Shown here piece after piece: positions 9,998 to 22,140 of a stretch of DNA of 64,000 nucleotides (position 1 is its first letter; every line of letters begins with the position of its first letter). The notes beneath the pieces were generated by a model. That model was not told where the DNA came from and ran no database searches. It saw nothing but the letters and a program-made list of their open reading frames with translations. The translations under genes and the position numbers were made by a program. This DNA is from Monilinia fructicola (taxonomy: Eukaryota; Ascomycota; Leotiomycetes; Helotiales; Sclerotiniaceae), in NCBI GenBank assembly GCA_008692225.1, contig VICG01000004.1:1364501-1428500 (forward strand), given 5' to 3'.

Positions 9998-12900
9998 CTA
10001 CTCTTTGTTTTCCTCAACCGCGTTAGCCATCTCGTTCTTCTCCTCGACATCCTTTTTAGTTTCCTCATATCCCTCATAAACACCCACCTCCTTTGGTTCC
10101 TCTCTGAACTCCAAGGTCTTGATTGGCAAGCCTGCCTCCTTTAGTGTTGTCTGCTGTCTCCATGACCTTCCCTTCCTTGCCAAATCCTTCAAATTTGCAA
10201 TGAATTTATTATTCCTTTCTTCAGCCCACTTATTATCAGGTTCGTCTGATTTTCTCAAAGCGGTCTTTCTTCTCGTTTGACATGCCTTGTACAGATTCAT
10301 AGCCTTTTCTGGGTCGGGAATTTCAGACAATGCATATTCAACAGTCCAGTTGTCAGATGCCTTCAAATGTTCAGGTCGGACTGTATATTCGCCATTAACT
10401 TTATTGCGGATGGCAAGATGCATTGCTAAAATTTCTTTTGGCTTATCTTCTTCCAAAAGAGTCGACTCAACATCATTTACTAATGTCTTGTCACTGTTTT
10501 CGTCGGTATCTTTTGAAGCTTGAGACTCATCTGCGGTGCTTTCGTCGGAATTCGATACTTCATCACTTGTTTCATTAACGTCCAAAGCCTCCTCCGCCGA
10601 ATCAACTAGGACATCCTCATTTTCAACAAGTTCGGGTTCTCGAATGTCGGCATCCAATGATTCATCATTGTCTTGCTGAGCTTCCGAGGTTTCTTCGGCA
10701 GGATCAACGAGAAGACCTTCCTGAATGACTGATTCTTCGGTCGCAATTCCGGTCAAGTCGCCAGTCTTTGCATCGTCATTTACGGCTTCAACTTCAATTT
10801 CAGAGTCCTTCTCTACTGCCTCCTCATCGTCTTCCTCTTCTTCGTCTTCCTCCTCCTCCTCCTCATCCTCCTCCTCATTTTCCTCCTCCTCGATATCATC
10901 ATCATCATTCTCTTCATCAGCATCTTCATCTACATCTGCAGTGGTCTTTTCCATATCCGCATCGTGCTCTATTTCTTCACCCCCTTCTATAATATCATCT
11001 CCCTCCTCATCAGCATCAACATTCTCTTCCTCTTTCCACAACTTGTTTTCGTTCTCGCCAATAGCTTCATCTTCGCCATGTTCATTGTATGATGAAGTTG
11101 ACAGGAACTCCTCTACACGTTGTTCCACCTCATCCAAAGTCAACCCAGTGACATCATGATGCTCAAGCAAACTCTCAGCAATTTCTTTTGCACTCTTGAT
11201 CTCGTACTCGTCATTCTCCATACTCTCCTCAATTTTAGCCCGGAGATTCTCCCATTCAGCATCCTTTCTCTCTTCTAATTGTTCTTCGGCAGTTGCTTTG
11301 TCACCATGTAAGCCAAGAACCCGAGATTCAAATGCTTCAATTTCCGCTTTGTTTGTATCTTGAATTCTTTGAATGTCTTCCTCTTCCATAGGTTCGGCAA
11401 AGATGTACATGAATGGAGTTTCCACATTGCCACGAGTTTTCAAAATGTAAACGTAAGGATTTTCCGGGGAATCTGGCCGTTGCGCGATCCAGGGCTTTGT
11501 TAAGTAGGTCAACACTAAGTTTGAACTCACTATCTCCAAGGGTTGTGTCAGTCGTTCCATGAATAGTGTTATCTATTTCTGGTAAACTGATGTATTGGAA
11601 ACCGAAAATTCGCTCGACATTATGATATGCAACAAAAATGCCGTCCATACGACCCATCCGAACCTGTAATGAGTACTTTAAGAATGCGGGCTCTTATCAT
11701 ATCATAGTATTCTCGCTCAAATGATTCAAATTCTCCATGACGATTGAATATCTCATAGCCACTTCCTTCGGCATAATTATCAATATCCATACGGATTGAA
11801 ATCACGGCTCTGGTCTTCAGATCAAACATGCCTGTCCCTGGAAGACGTGGATCATGTGCGTCGAGTTGGGATCGCATAAGAAAGTCACCCATGGTGGTAT
11901 AATGGAAAGATTCGACCTCATTACGTTGATCTTCAGTAATTGAACCCGAGTTTTCCTTTCGATATTGTTCAAACTCTTCTTTCGGCAAGGTAAGCAGCTT
12001 CTCCATTGATTTACCAAGCATACTTAAGATGTTAGCAGTATCAAATTGCTTGTCAGCGTCAATAGCATAAACTCCATCTCTCTCTCTTAAAAATATCGCT
12101 GATGGGCCTCGCTGAAGGGCAGTAAAGGAGTTATATTCGACGGGAAATTCTTGTGAGAGCATACCAGTATTAATCGGCCTCCACTGTGACAGCAAGAAAT
12201 GGAAATGAGCGAGGGATGCCGACATACTCGATGTCGATCCTGTATATTTTCTTTTTTCATCCTTTGCCGTCTCGATCAATGCTTTATCCCTCGAAGAAGT
12301 GACATATTGTTTCAAAGCAGTGAAATCAAATTCATTAACGGGCATGATTTGTTGCAAGTAAGGATCGAAGTTGAAAACCCGAGAACGAGGATCTTGAAGG
12401 TGGTACACTCCAGGGTTAAACAAGGCTCTTTCAAGTCCATATGAAAGACCAGGCACAGGGGGTTGTTTCTTTTGTACGGGTACTAGTTGAAGAGAATCCA
12501 CGTCTATAGATTTGACTTCAAATTCAGTTGTGCCAGGTGACTTTTTGATCGGGCCCGTCCTGATTGATTTTTGACCCTTCGTAGATACTGATGCTTTGGA
12601 AGTAGAAGTCTGTTTCTCCTTCTCCAAATTCTTTGACTTTTTAGTACTAACTTTCCTGACAGGACTGTTGTGAATAGACTCAAATGAAGCCAGCATTCCG
12701 GCAAGATTAGTCGATGAGCTCGGAGTTGCCGATTTCGATCCCTCCACCGGCCTGGGTCTATTGACAAGGGATGCACGTAATTCTTTCATGACTTGGGTCC
12801 GGTCCGTGGTAGTTAAACCTCCTTTCTGAATGAGATCAACGAGATCCTTTCTAGCAGCAGCCTCTCCCTTTTCAGCTACCATAGATTGATAGATGGAATG

Positions 12901-13617
12901 CAATTGCGAAGGAGCAATCTTCTCCTGTTTTTTTTCTTCGACCGAGACAGCAAGGTGCCGTATTGAGGGCGAGGGCGAGTCACAGTTGGAATTGACATAA
13001 TTTATAAGCTTTTGCTTGACTCTTTTGATTCGAACAGCCGATTCCGTCTCAACTTTGTGCTGGTCTTCAAAAATTATCTCTTCTGCGCCCAATGCAGCCT
13101 TTTGGCTACCCTTTCCTTTCCCATCTAACTGATTCAGCTGCTTCGCTGACTTCGCTGACTTCGCTGGCTTCGCTGGCTTCGCTGACTTCGCTGGCTTTGC
13201 TGGCTTTGCAGGCTTCGCTGTTTTCGCTGGCTTCGCTGGCTTCGCTGCTTTCACTGGCTTCTTCTTTCTCTCCTGCTTTTTCTTCTCCAGCAACTTCGTC
13301 AGACTCTTCGTGCCCGGCTCAGCTTCAGCACTACCTGCTGAAGCTTCATTTGTCTTCTGATTGTCTCCACTTCCATCCTTACTCAACGGGTCAATCTTCA
13401 GTCTCTTCAAGTCTTCAGGCACATTCTCCGTTTGTTGATTGTTTTCGTTATTACGTCGAGTCGTCGAAAAGGTGGCGATATTTCTAGGAGCGCGGGATAA
13501 TATGGCATTCGAGTATAGAGGAAGAGCATCTGAGGCTCCAAGAAGTTTCGAGAGGCATGATGTACAGACGTGTGGTTGCTGCAGCTTGGGAGTCTGCCGA
13601 GTAATGGAGACAAACAT
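9998..13617 (-). CDS. PET127: Pet127, mitochondrial RNA-processing membrane protein (two 1-bp frame breaks)
   Basis: Inner-membrane-associated mitochondrial protein acting in 5' processing and turnover of mitochondrial RNAs in yeast. Intronless; 3,620 bp, i.e. 1,206 codons after removing two extra bases. The N-terminus is an Arg/Ser-rich presequence (MFVSITRQTPK, then RAPRNIATFSTTRR). A low-complexity (A/T/S)KPAKPA repeat (13143..13262) follows. The conserved Pet127 core covers about residues 380-760, including PGLSYGLERALFNPGVYHLQDPRSRVFNFDP spread over 12400-12450 and MGRMDGIFVAYHN near 11640. A long Asp/Glu-rich tail ends the protein. Breaks: a T3 run at 11677..11679 (plus strand) interrupts the join to the MGRMDGIFV segment, and a T4 run at 11437..11440 interrupts LRLHFE to TRGNVETPFMYIFAEP. 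Each needs one base fewer. Confidence 0.92.
13143..13262. repeat. 6/18-bp repeat encoding the KPAKPA/KSAKPA tract of Pet127
   Basis: Tandem TTCGCTGGC/TTCGCTGAC units on the plus strand that read as Lys-Pro-Ala and Lys-Ser-Ala repeats on the coding strand. Length polymorphism is likely. Confidence 0.85.
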
Positions 13618-14339
13618 GGGAATGATTTGAGGGATAACTACCTCTTTTTACATTCAATGGACTTGATTTACCCTTATCGTTCCTGATCTCGATTTTTTTT
13701 TTGGTGGTTCTCCACCTCTATCTTAGCGTACTTTCTTATTGGAACAGGAGTGCATCTACAAAGGTACTAGGTACGTATAGTATGGAATATGTTATGCTCT
13801 ACCGCCTTTATATTCTGCCATTAACCATATCATTCTGCCCAAACAACCAAATTAAGCAGGCGGTATAACAAAAACTTATTCCGTACCTCATAAGCTCGTA
13901 AGGCATTATTACATCTCCACGTCAATTCACCTAGGAGGTACCTACGTAGGTATAGCCAGCTACCTGATATGATACATTGGATAGTTCAATAAACGACCTC
14001 GATAAACCTTTGCCAAAAAAAGGGGCAAGACTACTAGAGTTTTGAAAAAGAATCAGGTTGCTAGCTCATTATTATTATATGGTAAACCAAGCAATCGTGC
14101 ATATATAGTATCATACTACAGTATATTTTCATTGTTTTGAACACATACTGTCACAGAAGTAAGCAAATGGGTATATGCGTAAAATAGCATCCGGTTACCC
14201 CAAGCCAAACGCCCACCGATGCTAGCTTATGCAATTCCGTTGATTCATCCTTCCATTGTCCATAATCATGATCGTAATACCACCTGTTCCTGTCATATAA
14301 CACCGTATCCGCCCAACATAATGAAAATTCAGAACGGCA
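13618..14339. other. Intergenic region between MAU2 3' end and PET127 5' end
   Basis: No gene seen. Contains a 14-bp perfect palindrome, TACCTACGTAGGTA, at 13939..13952. Promoter of PET127 and 3' UTR of MAU2. Confidence 0.6.
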
Positions 14340-16861
14340 TCAATGTCCGGGTAAAGCTTCATGTGATAATGCGCAGGCTTCTTCGAAGGTCGCCTGAGCT
14401 TCAAGTCTCTTTCCTGAAATATCGTAGAATTGAGCCAACAACCCTTCGGCGACAGAAACCCATAGCTTGTTTTTGCTATGATTGGCTTGCTTTAGTGCAG
14501 CCAATGCACTCTTTTCAGCCTGTTCACCTAGGCAGTTATTGAAGAATTTACTGCACATGATGTTGAGAACGAGACATAAGAATTGTGTGTTGTTTGATGC
14601 CTTCGCTTTTCCTAAAGCTGCGGACAGGTGGTTTTTGGTTTCGTGATCATTGCCGAAGTGCTAGTTCTGACCGTCGCCCTGATGAGTGAAAATGCTGTCT
14701 GAATGTCTTTATTAGGATGGTTGACACAATATGGCTCCAGTTTGGAGATAAGCGTGAAGTTCTCAAGCGGATCTTGCCAGTTCTCATCTTGCAAAATCAA
14801 CAGAACATTCAGAGCAGCGAGAATTGCGATGTCACGCTCAATCTGGTCTTCCAAGTGCGAGTCGTTAGGTTCCGGTAATTGAAGCATCTCGCTTTGGAAC
14901 ACTTTTAGGGCAGCCTTTAAGTCACCAGTTCCTTGGAGGTAGACCCCTTCGAGATAAAAAGTAAGAGTCCCTAGACGACCTGACAGAGGAACTTCGAAGT
15001 TCTCTGCAGCCGTCGCCATATAAGCCATAGACTGTTTTACTCTTGCCCAATCCCCAACAACAGCGCAACAAAAAGCCATATAAATGTGTGAATAACACAA
15101 AATGTGACCACGCCATTGCTGCTTCGCAATAATTTCGGATAGTCGGCCCGGAGAAGGCTTGATACCTCGAGAACCATCTCCTACCACAAAAAATTAGCGT
15201 AGAAAGACAGAGAAATAAATTTCAGTTACCTTTAAGTCTTGATAGACCTTCTTGAAGGAATTTCACGGCCTTTTGATCCAGCGGATTCTTATGCATCAAA
15301 ACTATTCCTGATAGTAGATAACTGTGATGACGTTAGAATAGTCTCGAGCAACTCGAACTGGACGTGATACGAACGTTAAAGCATATGCGTCTTTTTTATT
15401 CAAGAATGACATGACGATTTGACCGCGCCCATCCTCCCTCATACTTAAAACATTCCGGGTATCTTGGTTGATCAGATGTTTGACTTTATGGACACTATCA
15501 ATAGGTATGGCAAGAGTGTCATTTTCCATGCTCCATGCCTGGTTCTTTAGTAGATCATCCATAACAACCTGCATTGCTCTCAAAGTACTCAACATCTGAG
15601 CTGGATCTCCACGAAGTATACTACAAATGACATCAAGAATGTGGGTAAGGCCGATAAGTTGAGGTATACTGCTTTTGATATCCAGTTGATATGTTCTCGC
15701 CGCAGCGATTGCTCGCTGAACATGTTCGATTCCATAGACTCCCGAAGACTTCAAGTGGGCCAGAGCTTCCATAAGGGATGCGACAATATGGACAGAGTGA
15801 TCGCTCTGCTGAATTGCAAGACCTGAAACACTACGAAGATTCTGAATGGCCGCATGGTTATCGGTTGAAGTCCCAGATTGCAGAGCGTGGGTTGCTCTCA
15901 GAAATCGAAATACATAGACCCAGGAATTATGGTGATAACTAGTATAAATCAGTGGTGCTAAAGATTATGATTGAAATTTAGTACATACGCTTGCGCATCG
16001 GAGATGTGACTATCAAGTGTCTTCATTGATGCTTTCGGGTTCTTTTGAAACATTAATCGAGCGAGTAGGAATTGCATTACATATTTGAGGTCGTGGTAAT
16101 GATTCTGTTCTCACATTAGAGATCTCAACCATGGAAGGAAAGGTGTGACCTACACTTTCACAAGTGAGTATACCTTGACTGAGCATACCCTCTGCCTCCG
16201 CATAATTGTTTGTTTCTTCATAAATAATACCAGCCATCCGCAGTCGAACCCTTGCCTCGAGTCTTGCCGGTAACTTTAATTGCTTCAAAGCAATAGTCAA
16301 ACACTCCAACCCAACCGTAATCAGTTTGTGGTATTCGTGGACATTTTCCTCCGTCATGGCGACCGCTACTGAGGGTGCGAGCTCATGCGCGGCGCCGAAA
16401 TACTCCTCTGCAAGAGAGACCATGAGTAGAGGATAATTGAGTGGCGCAATTGGAGGTTTCGGATGTGACACTTGAGAATTGATTTGCCCCATTGCTATAT
16501 TCGAAGACGATTGTACGCGATGCTGCAGGGGCCGTTGATCTATAGGATAGTGTTGTTGAATGGGTTGTGGAATCTGAACTTGTACTTGAGGTTGATAATA
16601 TTGTGGTGCGGCGGACGGAGCAGGATAGAAAGTGTTGGGCGCATATCCTGTCACCGGCATGTTATATTGAACTTGCGTATGCGGATTCCAATAGTTTGTT
16701 TGATCTTGCTGCATCTCCCCTCCCATCTGGTATTGTTGCATGTTTCCGCCATTCTGCATCATCATATCGCTGTTACCATATTGAGGAGAGGTATCCTGCG
16801 GAGGATATGGGCTTGGATCATAACCAGACCAGATGTTGGGCACGCCATGATCTCGAGACAT
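14340..16861 (-). CDS. MAU2: Cohesin loading factor MAU2/SCC4 (one 1-bp frame break)
   Basis: TPR-type partner of SCC2/NIPBL in the nuclear cohesin loader. Exons on the minus strand: 16861..16154, 16104..15989, 15938..15375, 15321..15230, 15180..14340. Introns are 49-53 nt. 773 aa after one correction. Residues 1-130 are a Gln/Pro/Tyr-rich disordered N-terminus. From about residue 145 (PLLMVSLAEEYFGAAHELA) the helical-repeat body runs to the end, with family landmarks DLKYVMQFLLARLMFQ, YLLSGIVLMHKNPLDQKAVKFLQEGL and FFNNCLGEQAEKSALAALKQ. Frame break: a C2 run at 14653..14654 (plus strand) appears one base short, just after SLIRATVRTSTS. Intron 3 uses an unusual GTTCGT donor. It is divergent from the hydrolase at 17533. 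Confidence 0.92.
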
Positions 16862-17532
16862 AATTTGTCCCTCTCTTTATTAAGGCCTCACACTCTAGCA
16901 GTGAGGCAGTGAATTATAAATAGATAAATATATTACAAAAAGATAAATGAATGCTCATCATGGATGGATGTTCATGTTCATGTTCATGTTGATGTTCTTG
17001 AGCATTTTCTCGAACATTGAAAGGATGCATGACATAAGAATAACTGGCAAGGGTGATTTTGTACAATCAGCCAATGAACGAGTCTTTGAAAAGTTTCCCC
17101 GAGGTTCATCCTATTATTTATTCTCCTTCATGAGACGGGATTTCATAATTTTGCAAGTGGATGCCCAGGTGGGTGTAAAGCAAAAGGAGTCTTATACATC
17201 TGCGGGCGTATGTACTTCACTACCCGTGGACATATATATATGTATATCTACCTATCCATATAGATACATATACATATAATCTGTCCTATTTCCTATTTCC
17301 TTCCTTCTTTTTTCCCTTCCCTTCTCTTGTGCAAATATATCAATTTATTCTTTGGGATTGATATTGTGTTGTATACAACCTGGAAACGCTTAGGTATATA
17401 TTAGATAGTTGAAAAGGCAACTCACTACCTGCAGTATCTCAATCTTGCAATTGAGAATACTGTACCTAGGTACTTGGCACTTACACCAAAACAGCTCTGA
17501 TTCCTAGGACTTTGGTCCGTCAGCCAATTAGG
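16862..17532. other. Divergent promoter region MAU2 / alpha-beta hydrolase
   Basis: 671 bp between two start codons facing away from each other. Holds an ATGTTC repeat (about 16969..17000) and a TACCTAGGTA palindrome (17463..17472) 61 bp before the hydrolase ATG. Confidence 0.6.
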
Positions 17533-19019
17533 ATGGAGTGGTTAGGACATGCAAAGATTGGATTTACCCATTCTACAAATCCCATAAATATCAAAAGAAA
17601 TGATGGCTCAACGACAGATCTTCTGAAGATTTGTGAAGAATCAACGCCGCCATGTCGTCTCAACCCCCTTTTGTTCAACGGTAATGGAGTCTTGCTGAGC
17701 CATGAAGGTCCAAACTAAAATGCTAACTTTATCAGGTCACCTACAAACAATGTGGACAGTCGTAAAGAACGATGGACCTCCCATTTATTATAAACGAAAG
17801 TTATTTGAAAATGAGGATCCAGCCTATAAGGGCTCGTTTGCCGTTGATTTCGTAGTCCATGAGCCATATACAGAAGTTGATGACACACTCCCCATTCGAA
17901 CTACTTACTATACGGATGAAGAGTTCTCGGGGATTGCATCGTTGGATAGTCGTCCAATGCTTGTAACCCTACATGGGCTCTCGGGCGGTTCTTATGAAAT
18001 TTATCTCAAGCATGTACTGGAACCTTTGGTGGGAGCTGATCATGCTTCCAAGTGGGAGGCATGTGTGATCAATAGTCGTGGATGCGCCAAACATAAGATT
18101 ACGAGCAGTATATTGTACAATGCGAGAGCTACATGGGATACTCGACAAACGATTGCCTGGCTCAGGAAAACCTTTCCCAACAGACCTCTGTTTGGCATCG
18201 GGTTCTCTCTTGGAGCTAATATTCTGACTAATGTAAGCTTGCTCACGGTCTCGTCCTTTCACCTTTCCACCTGAATATCATTAACATATCCCAGTATATT
18301 GCTGAAGAAGGTTCATCCTGCGTCCTCAAAGCCGCCGTCGTCTGTTCCAATCCCTGGAACCTAGACGCGGGATCCCTAGCTCTGCAAAGAACTTGGCTTG
18401 GAAGAGAGGTCTACTCCAAGACCATGGGAAACAATATGAAGAGACTAATCGAAATACATCACGATCAAGTCAGCAAGAACCCAGATATTGATTTCGAGAA
18501 GATTAGAAATATCACGTATCTTCACGAATTCGATAGACAGATTCAAGGCCCAGCTTGGGGTTATCCTACAGAGGGTGCTTACTATCGAGATGCTTCATCA
18601 ACAGATTCACTGCTAGCTGTGAGAATCCCTCTGTTTGCTATCAATGCTGAAGATGATCCTGTATGTATTACGTCCCTTGAGATATGACACGTACTAACAG
18701 ATATTCAGATCGCCACCGGCGAGTGCTTGCCACGTGAAGAAATCAAGAAGAATCCATATACAATTCTATGCACGACCTCTTTGGGTGGTCATTTATCATG
18801 GTTTGAAATTGGTGGTCACAGGTGGCATGCCCGCCCAGTAAGTTGAAGCTTCCGTCGCCCTGTTATTCACAACTAATTGAGTCGCAGTGTGTCAACTTCT
18901 TAAACAAAATGGCCTTCGAAGTGCAACTTGACACCATTGTTCCTCCGGATGCACACGCCTCCGCTGATCTGGGTCCCCCTCGCCCTAAATTTCAACCGAT
19001 GGTACGAAAGTGGACTTGA
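17533..19019 (+). CDS. Alpha/beta-hydrolase of the EHT1/EEB1 (medium-chain acyltransferase/esterase, ABHD1/3) family
   Basis: Probable acyl ester synthase/esterase; yeast relatives make and hydrolyse medium-chain fatty acid ethyl esters. Exons: 17533..17680, 17736..18232, 18295..18660, 18709..18837, 18888..19019; introns 48-62 nt, the first with a GCTAAC branch. 423 aa. The N-terminus opens MEWLGHAKIGFTHS and the lipase-type body begins LNPLLFNGHLQTMWT. The nucleophile elbow GFSLGAN (GXSXG), an acid in NAEDDP and the histidine in LGGHLSWFE form the triad. The oxyanion/lid signature LVTLHGLSGGSYE also fits. The start is the first ATG in the frame; an in-frame TTG lies upstream. It converges with LOC1, with a 253-bp gap. 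Confidence 0.9.
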
Positions 19020-19272
19020 ACTTCTTGAATTAGACGTAACTTTGTTTGATATAGCGAAGACATATTAAACAGACTTTATTGAGACATATTAGCAATATCT
19101 CAAACATAGTGATAATCTAATGTCAATACACCGCTGGTATCTCTTTCAAATACTAATTTTGAATACCCTCGTCCCGCCCAATATGTATTCGCCATAACGC
19201 CCGAATATAATTATGCCTGCCTTCCCGCCCATGTTGTGTTAATCCCTAGTTGAACATCCGTACTTCGGCGCC

Positions 19273-20044
19273 TCAAGCAAACGAAACAGTCTTCTTCTTA
19301 GGTTTCAAAGGCTTCGTTCCAGCCAATGCTTCACTCTTCGCATTCTCGCTAACCTCACCATCTCCTCCTCTCTTCCTCTTTTTCCTCAAATCGTCCTTCA
19401 TGCCCTTTAATTTATTCTTTTGCATCTCCTGTTTCCTCTCATGCTCTGCCTTTCTCGCCTCGCGGATCTCTTCCATTTGTCTGGCTCTCATCATTTTACT
19501 CTCAATTTGGCCGTCCTTATCTGCGTTTACCATTGCGAGAATTGTCATCATGGATTCCTATTTTGCAATTGATTAGCCCGAATCCCTGGTATATATGAAC
19601 AATTGAGTAATCCAATCTCAATCATCATTTCAATTGCAATTCCCGCCCCCATTCGTATTCCTTCACTTAGCCCTTCACCCCCCCTCCAAAGAGCATGCTA
19701 AAAGACGTGAAGAAAAAACCTACCCTATCATCCACAAAAACCTTGCCTTTCTTCTTTCCCTTAGGTTTCTCAACTCCGACCGGCGTAATCATGTTTAGCT
19801 CCGGAATTCCCAATTCCTTCTCAGTATAAACCCTCCTCTTCTTCTTCAACGTCGACAATTTACTTCCTTGCTTCTGTTGTTTCGGTGGCGCACCCTTCGA
19901 CTGTGTAGCTTTTTTGCCCTTGGATTTCGATACTCCGTCACTTTGGGCTCGGGAAACGGTTTTGCTATTGCGGATACCAGAGCCGTTGGCGGCATGTTTG
20001 GAAGCATTCTTGTTTTTGACGGTGCTAGTACGTGAAGGCGCCAT
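19273..20044 (-). CDS. LOC1: Loc1, 60S ribosomal subunit assembly/export and mRNA localisation factor
   Basis: Small basic nucleolar RNA-binding protein needed for pre-60S assembly; in yeast also for ASH1 mRNA localisation. Exons: 20044..19724 (107 codons) and 19557..19273, split by a 166-nt intron (donor GTAGGT, acceptor ATAG), phase 0. 201 aa. The first half is Lys/Ser-rich and contains [21 protein letters not shown], the family landmark. The second half has a charged helix ([40 protein letters not shown]) and ends in a basic KPKKKT tail. The intron is clearly longer than those of the neighbours. Confidence 0.88.
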
Positions 20045-20580
20045 GCTTGTGGTGGTGGTGGTTGAATTGAATTGGATTGTGGAGAGGTGGTGATTTGGTA
20101 TGTGATTTTCGGGATGCGATAAAAGATTTACTGATAATGGGATTTTAATTTTTTGCTAAGACGCGGTGCGCTAGCGGGTAGAAGGGGTGGTGGCATAAAT
20201 ATTCCCCGCGAAACTTTAGAGACACCCTGCTTCAAATACTACATAGGCAGTTTCGATGAGTAGTAGATATTACATGGAATTAACATGAACATTTGTGTAT
20301 TATGTACCTAGGTAGTTCCTAAAGTTTTGAAAGGACATGGAGAGTTGTTAATTTGGATTCTGTTTGTGTAAACTCATACAAGTCTTGCTCTAATCGTAAA
20401 CCCAAATTCCTGTATCATGGCTGCTTACCACTATTAACGTAGGGATTTAGATTTTCATCATTCTTCTGCGCTCCACGTTGACTTGAGTTCTTCTAGCTAT
20501 GGTTATGCTTCAATATCCAAGCCAGCTCACAAGCCAAAATCTCAGAGACAAAGTGTTTCTTCTCATATTTATCTATCCTC
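20045..20580. other. Intergenic region between HIS3 3' end and LOC1 5' end
   Basis: No gene seen. Contains one TACCTAGGTA palindrome (20305..20314). The stretch directly upstream of LOC1 is T/G-rich. Confidence 0.55.
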
Positions 20581-21326
20581 TCAAGTGCTCAAAGTACCCT
20601 TTGTACTTGGAACTTCGCCCTCTCTACCAGCTACTATCGAAGTCGCTTGTCTAACAGCCACAGCCAAGGCCTTGAAAGCACTCTCAGCTCTATGATGATC
20701 ATTATCACCCCTCAAACAATCAACATGTAAGGTGATTCTTGCGCCCTGTGCGAAACTCTGCAAACAATGGGGTATCATTTCACAACTCAAGTCTCCGATC
20801 TTCTCTCTCTTGAGACCCAAGTCTATAACTGCAAATGGGCGATTCGAGATATCGACAACCGCTCGCGAGAGTGCTTCATCAAGGGGGCAGTATGCGGATC
20901 CGAAACGAGCGATTCCCACCGGGGTTCCAAGAGCCTTTGCGAATGAGGTACCAAGTGCAATGCAAACATCTTCAGCGGTATGGTGATCATCAACTGAAAC
21001 ATAAATTAGCACTTGCACATCCAGCGCCGAATCTCCGTAGAGTAAACGGAAAGTCAAAACATACTGTGTAAATCTCCTTTGCAATTAATAGCCAAACTCC
21101 AACCAGCATGTTTAGCCAAAGCATGCAACATATGATCCAAGAATCCAATGCCAGTATGTATAGCAATATGCTGCGACTTTGAGACCTGCGAAGCATGTCC
21201 TTCTTCACCACTCAACAACTTCTTATCGGTATCTGCTGGAAATTCCCCTCCATCAAGATTAATTGCCAGTTGAATACTCGTCTCATTTGTGTCGCGCGCG
21301 AGCGCTGTTGATCGAACTGGGGCCAT
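20581..21326 (-). CDS. HIS3: Imidazoleglycerol-phosphate dehydratase
   Basis: Manganese enzyme of histidine biosynthesis converting imidazole glycerol phosphate to imidazole acetol phosphate. Exons 21326..21065 and 20993..20581 with a 71-nt intron (GTATGT donor, TTTCAG acceptor). 224 aa, the normal length. Metal-binding signatures are present: [30 protein letters not shown], and [13 protein letters not shown] near the C-terminus, which closes with the typical PSTKG. Divergent from the RCF3-like gene, whose ATG lies 239 bp away. Confidence 0.97.
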
Positions 21327-21412
21327 GATTTATGATTGATGTGATTAAGTAAGTTTTGTTGTCTGGAAGATTTATTATCGTCTTCAATAATCCAATTACT
21401 ACAAGCAAATAT

Positions 21413-21419
21413 TGACTCC
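21413..21419 (+). promoter_or_regulatory. Possible Gcn4/CPC1-type site upstream of HIS3
   Basis: TGACTCC, one base from the TGACTCA general amino-acid-control site, about 90 bp upstream of the HIS3 ATG. Such sites commonly control histidine genes in fungi. Single, imperfect match. Confidence 0.3.
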
Positions 21420-21565
21420 AAAAAATTATACTGGGATCCGTCAATCGGTAATTGCCGAGGCGGAATGACGTTCTAATCCAATCAAAGCCCACGGGGTTTG
21501 AAATTCCTCCTCATGCTCGTTCGACCTCATGTTGTAGGAAGATCAATGCAAACAAATAGTACAAA

Positions 21566-22029
21566 ATGCACCAAACTGGTGGATTAAGAAACAAAGAGGC
21601 GAACGATGCAGCTTGGGAAGCTGGACGTGGTGCTTTATCAGGTGGTGCAAAGGTATTTGATCCTAGATGCGTTCAGATGACTAGATTTTGAGGATGTTTG
21701 TTGATTGTGATGTTGTAGTGGGGCCTGTTTGCTGCCGCTTTGGGAGGTGCTGGATATGCCCTTTCTCCAATATACAGAGGCTTAACGATTCAATTCAAGA
21801 CGTGAGTTGGATTGTAGGACATCAGTTTGATGTAATGCTAGCTAATACAAATAGATTCATCCAAATGGGCTTTATGGTTATGGGAGGTTCTCTTGAAGCT
21901 GATAGACGTATAAGACAATACGAAGCAAGGATCCGGTTGGAGAAACGCATGGTTAAGGATCGAGAGGTGTGGGATCAATACGAAGAAGAGTATGAAGAAT
22001 CTGCTTCACAGCAGAGAAAGTCAAGGTAA
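21566..22029 (+). CDS. Small HIG1-like mitochondrial protein, Rcf3-type respiratory supercomplex factor
   Basis: Exons 21566..21652, 21719..21801 and 21855..22029; introns 66 and 53 nt. 114 aa. Residues 25-45 (WGLFAAALGGAGYALSPIY) form a Gly/Ala-rich membrane helix. A second hydrophobic stretch, TFIQMGFMVMGGSLEADRR, is followed by a highly charged coiled tail (RIRQYEARIRLEKRMVKDREVWDQYEEEYEE). This two-helix plus charged-tail layout resembles yeast Rcf3 and HIG1-type factors that associate with cytochrome c oxidase. The assignment rests on layout and a short resemblance, so it is moderate. It converges with RFC4 (111 bp between stops). Confidence 0.6.
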
Positions 22030-22140
22030 TTGAACTCATAAGGAGTTGACAGAGGATTTGTACGCAAACCAATATCATATACGCCAGCTGTATTATCAAA
22101 GCTCCAAACTCCCCGGGAATAATTTTCCTAATATTTCCCA

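Noticed and set aside
10725..11159. Plus-strand frame encoding an almost pure Ser run
   Set aside because: It is the antisense of the Asp/Glu-rich tail of Pet127 (GAA/GAG/GAT codons read backwards).
13092..13487. Plus-strand frame with SLTSLASLASL repeats
   Set aside because: Antisense of the KPAKPA repeat in Pet127.
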